DNA from: an uncultured Marvinbryantia sp.
Lineage (GTDB): Bacteria; Bacillota; Clostridia; Lachnospirales; Lachnospiraceae
Reading direction: 5' to 3'
Length of the DNA: 7,648 nt
NCBI GenBank assembly: GCA_934394985.1
Contig: CAKRRF010000066.1
Coordinates: 1 to 7,648 of the forward strand
Position numbers and translations under genes: made by a program. Every line of letters starts with the position of its first letter. Position 1 is the stretch's first letter. This document shows, piece by piece, positions 5,939 to 7,648 of the stretch. The notes beneath the pieces are model-generated. The model ran no database searches. It saw only the letters and a list, made by a program, of their open reading frames with translations, and had not been told where the DNA came from.

Positions 5939-7504
5939 ATGAAAAGACGAAACAAAATGGCTTTAGCCGCAGCGGTACTGGGACTTACAACAATGGCACT
6001 TTCATCCGGTGTATCTGCTGCAGATGCAGAAAAACTGGAGATTTCCGTAACCGGTGGCGGTGAGGACTCCATGCAGTTAAATACAGCAACCAGCGGATTC
6101 TTAAATGGTTTGTCAGCGCTGCGTCATTTGTATGAAGGACTTTACAAGTTGGATGCCAATGGGGAAGTAGTACTTGGACAGGCTGCATCTGTGGAAGAAA
6201 GCGATGATAAGCTGACATGGACCTTTACTTTAAGAGATGATATCACATGGTCAGACGGACAGCCGGTTACGGCAGGAGATTTTGTTTTTGCCTTTGATAA
6301 TCTGGCAGCTCAGGGCGGAGACTATTGTACTCTGTTATCGGATGTTGCAGAAAGCTACGAAGCAACAGATGATAAGACACTGGTGATTCATCTGAAACAG
6401 CCGTGTGGATATCTGCCATCGATTCTGGCATTCCCGTCTACTTATCCGGCAAGACAGGATTATGTGGAAGAATATGGAGATGCTTATGCAACAGATCCGG
6501 ATAAAGCGGTATACAATGGACCTTATGAAATGACTGACTGGGCACATGAATCAGAAGTTGTGATGAAGCTTCGAGATGATTACTATGACGCAGATAACAT
6601 TGATGTGGGAACCATCAACTGGGAACTGATTACCGAAGAAAGTTCTGCACTGGCTTCTTTTGAAAGCGGAGAATATGTGTACTCAGATCTTTGCCCAGAT
6701 GAAGAAAAACCTCGCATGGACGGTAACGGACTGGTGTATACCGCAGGAAATAACAATTACTGTGTTATGTTCAATCTTGGAGATAAGGGAAACGATGTTC
6801 TGAAGGATGAGAAGGTCAGAGAGGCACTGTCTCTTACGATTGACAGAGAACGAATCATCAATATCCGCGGATTAAATGATGAAGTTGGTGTGACACTGGT
6901 TGGCCGAGGTTATACCAATGAAGAAGGTACTGATTTTGTAGATTATTGTGATCCATGGGAAGATGTAGATGCTTACGAAGATAACTGTGAAACAGCAAAG
7001 CAGCTGCTTGCAGAAGCAGGATATGAAAATGGAGAAGGCTTCCCGGCACTGACTTATATCGTCAACAATGACAGCCGTAAGGAAATTGCAGAATCCATCG
7101 TCAATGACTGGAAAGAAATTCTTGGCATTGATTCTGTTACAGTGGAAAAAGTAGAAAACTTCTCAGCAGCAAGAAGATCTGGTGATTATGATCTTGCATA
7201 CTATGGATGGTTCATGGACTATACAGATCTGTCTAATATGTATGGAACCTTTATCAATACAGGCGATGCCAACTCTTTCTATCAGAGTGATGAATATGAC
7301 AAGGCATACGAGACAGCCATCAGTGCTGACACACAGGATGCACAGTGGGAAGCATATAAAGAATGTGATGCCATTCTGGCAAAAGATCTTCCGGTATCTG
7401 TCATTTTGCATTCTATGAGCAGCTATCTGTTTGATGATACCAATTATGAAGGACTGGTATATTCTTGTGGAAACTTTGTATTTACCTATTTAAAGGCATT
7501 ATAA
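5939..7504 (+). CDS. oppA: Peptide ABC transporter substrate-binding protein OppA (SBP_bac_5), secreted, no lipobox
   Basis: This 521-residue extracytoplasmic receptor captures peptides for the OppBCDF importer encoded upstream. The N-terminus is a signal peptide: basic MKRRNK, a hydrophobic core at about 7-22, then SSGVSA before ADAEK. That suggests signal peptidase I cleavage after A27. There is no cysteine in this region, so it is not an obvious lipoprotein, unlike most Gram-positive binding proteins. Family-5 hallmarks follow in order: LYEGLYKLDANGEV (64-77), DITWSDGQPVTAGDFVFAFD (101-120), YNGPYEMTDW (192-201), SALASFESGEYVYSD (236-250), KVREALSLTIDRERI (292-306), DLAYYGWFMDYTDLSNMYGT (418-437) and LPVSVILHSMSSYLF (484-498). 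The length is normal for OppA. Eight cysteines sit in the mature part (130, 156, 252, 275, 337, 350, 476, 510). The family call is firm; peptide length preference cannot be read from the sequence. Confidence 0.94.
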   Translation: MKRRNKMALAAAVLGLTTMALSSGVSAADAEKLEISVTGGGEDSMQLNTATSGFLNGLSALRHLYEGLYKLDANGEVVLGQAASVEESDDKLTWTFTLRDDITWSDGQPVTAGDFVFAFDNLAAQGGDYCTLLSDVAESYEATDDKTLVIHLKQPCGYLPSILAFPSTYPARQDYVEEYGDAYATDPDKAVYNGPYEMTDWAHESEVVMKLRDDYYDADNIDVGTINWELITEESSALASFESGEYVYSDLCPDEEKPRMDGNGLVYTAGNNNYCVMFNLGDKGNDVLKDEKVREALSLTIDRERIINIRGLNDEVGVTLVGRGYTNEEGTDFVDYCDPWEDVDAYEDNCETAKQLLAEAGYENGEGFPALTYIVNNDSRKEIAESIVNDWKEILGIDSVTVEKVENFSAARRSGDYDLAYYGWFMDYTDLSNMYGTFINTGDANSFYQSDEYDKAYETAISADTQDAQWEAYKECDAILAKDLPVSVILHSMSSYLFDDTNYEGLVYSCGNFVFTYLKAL

Positions 7505-7532
7505 AATAAGATGCTCTGATGCATCGGTGCAA

Positions 7533-7567
7533 AAGCCATGATTGCGGATGACCCGGGATCATGGCTT
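7533..7567 (+). terminator. Terminator-type hairpin after oppA, T-tract interrupted
   Basis: AAGCCATGAT (7533-7542) pairs perfectly with ATCATGGCTT (7558-7567). Inside, a T-G wobble, one mismatch and CGG/CCG (7545-7547 with 7553-7555) extend the stem to a 5-base loop. It lies 28 bases after the oppA stop, where the operon terminator is expected. The T-tract is poor: after the stem's final TT only CTATGCAT follows before the putative intron at 7576. The usual run of T's may be absent or lie beyond the intron. Confidence 0.75.
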
Positions 7568-7575
7568 CTATGCAT

Positions 7576-7648
7576 GTGCGCCTAGCGGCGCACGTTTCTA
7601 ACGGGTTAAAGTCCCTAATCCACCCGGTAGTGGGAAGGATATAGCCGA
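7576..7648 (+). mobile_element. 5' end of a group II intron, probably class C (partial, runs off the window)
   Basis: The segment starts with GTGCG, the conserved group II intron 5' end (GUGYG). It continues with a perfect hairpin GTGCGCC-TAGC-GGCGCAC (7576-7593), then GGGTTAAAGTCCC (7603-7615), a CCAC/GTGG hairpin (7620-7623 with 7630-7633) and ATAGCC (7641-7646). From memory, this layout parallels domain I of class C introns such as that of Oceanobacillus iheyensis: GUGUGCC, a small hairpin, GGGUGAGAGUCCC, then UUAGCC. Class C introns are known to insert just downstream of terminator hairpins, as seen here. Only about 73 bases are present, with no reverse transcriptase and no domain V, so activity and exact class remain open. 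Confidence 0.75.

Noticed and set aside
7510..7525. Small hairpin GATGC-TCTGAT-GCATC just after oppA
   Set aside because: Only 5 bp with a 6-base loop and no T-tract; the hairpin at 7533-7567 is far stronger.
7576..7600. GTGCGCC/GGCGCAC hairpin with GTTTCTA read as a second intrinsic terminator
   Set aside because: The T-tract is only three T's and interrupted. The GTGCG start and the following GGGTTAAAGTCCC fit a group II intron better.

Overview
The window looks like the chromosome of a low-to-moderate GC, Gram-positive anaerobe of the Clostridia, most likely Lachnospiraceae. This is an inference from AGGAGG-type ribosome binding sites, codon use, gene order and protein style; no rRNA or other marker gene is present. 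All genes lie on the + strand and nearly all the DNA is coding.

Region 1 (1-1780) is the end of a polar amino acid ABC importer operon. It holds the C-terminal 78 residues of a family-3 substrate-binding protein (gene start outside the window), a HisM/GlnP-type permease and a GlnQ-type ATPase. Permease and ATPase overlap by ATGA, so they are translationally coupled. Region 2 (1781-1932) is a 152-bp control region. It has a TTGACA-17 bp-TAATAT promoter directly after the ATPase stop codon, then a strong GAAA-capped terminator hairpin with six T's, then the oppD ribosome binding site. Because the promoter lies upstream of the terminator, the hairpin may both end operon 1 and attenuate operon 2.

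Region 3 (1933-7504) is a complete five-gene oligopeptide/dipeptide importer in the order oppD-oppF-oppB-oppC-oppA: two ATPases, two permeases and one binding protein. It could assemble a full importer by itself. The binding protein gene comes last, after a GAAA-capped hairpin and the strongest Shine-Dalgarno in the window, which fits higher expression of the binding protein. That protein is unusual: its signal peptide has no lipobox cysteine, and the mature part has eight cysteines.

Region 4 (7505-7648) holds a long perfect-stem hairpin of terminator type. Eight bases past its stem, at about 7576, begins what looks like the 5' end of a group II intron (GTGCGCC..., then GGGTTAAAGTCCC). It is similar to class C introns, which are known to insert just after terminator hairpins. 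The intron runs out of the window, so its ribozyme core, reverse transcriptase and 3' end cannot be seen.

Most of the window is ordinary transporter biology. The points worth a second look are the intron placed at the oppA terminator, the promoter-hairpin leader of the opp operon, and the lipobox-less, cysteine-rich binding protein.
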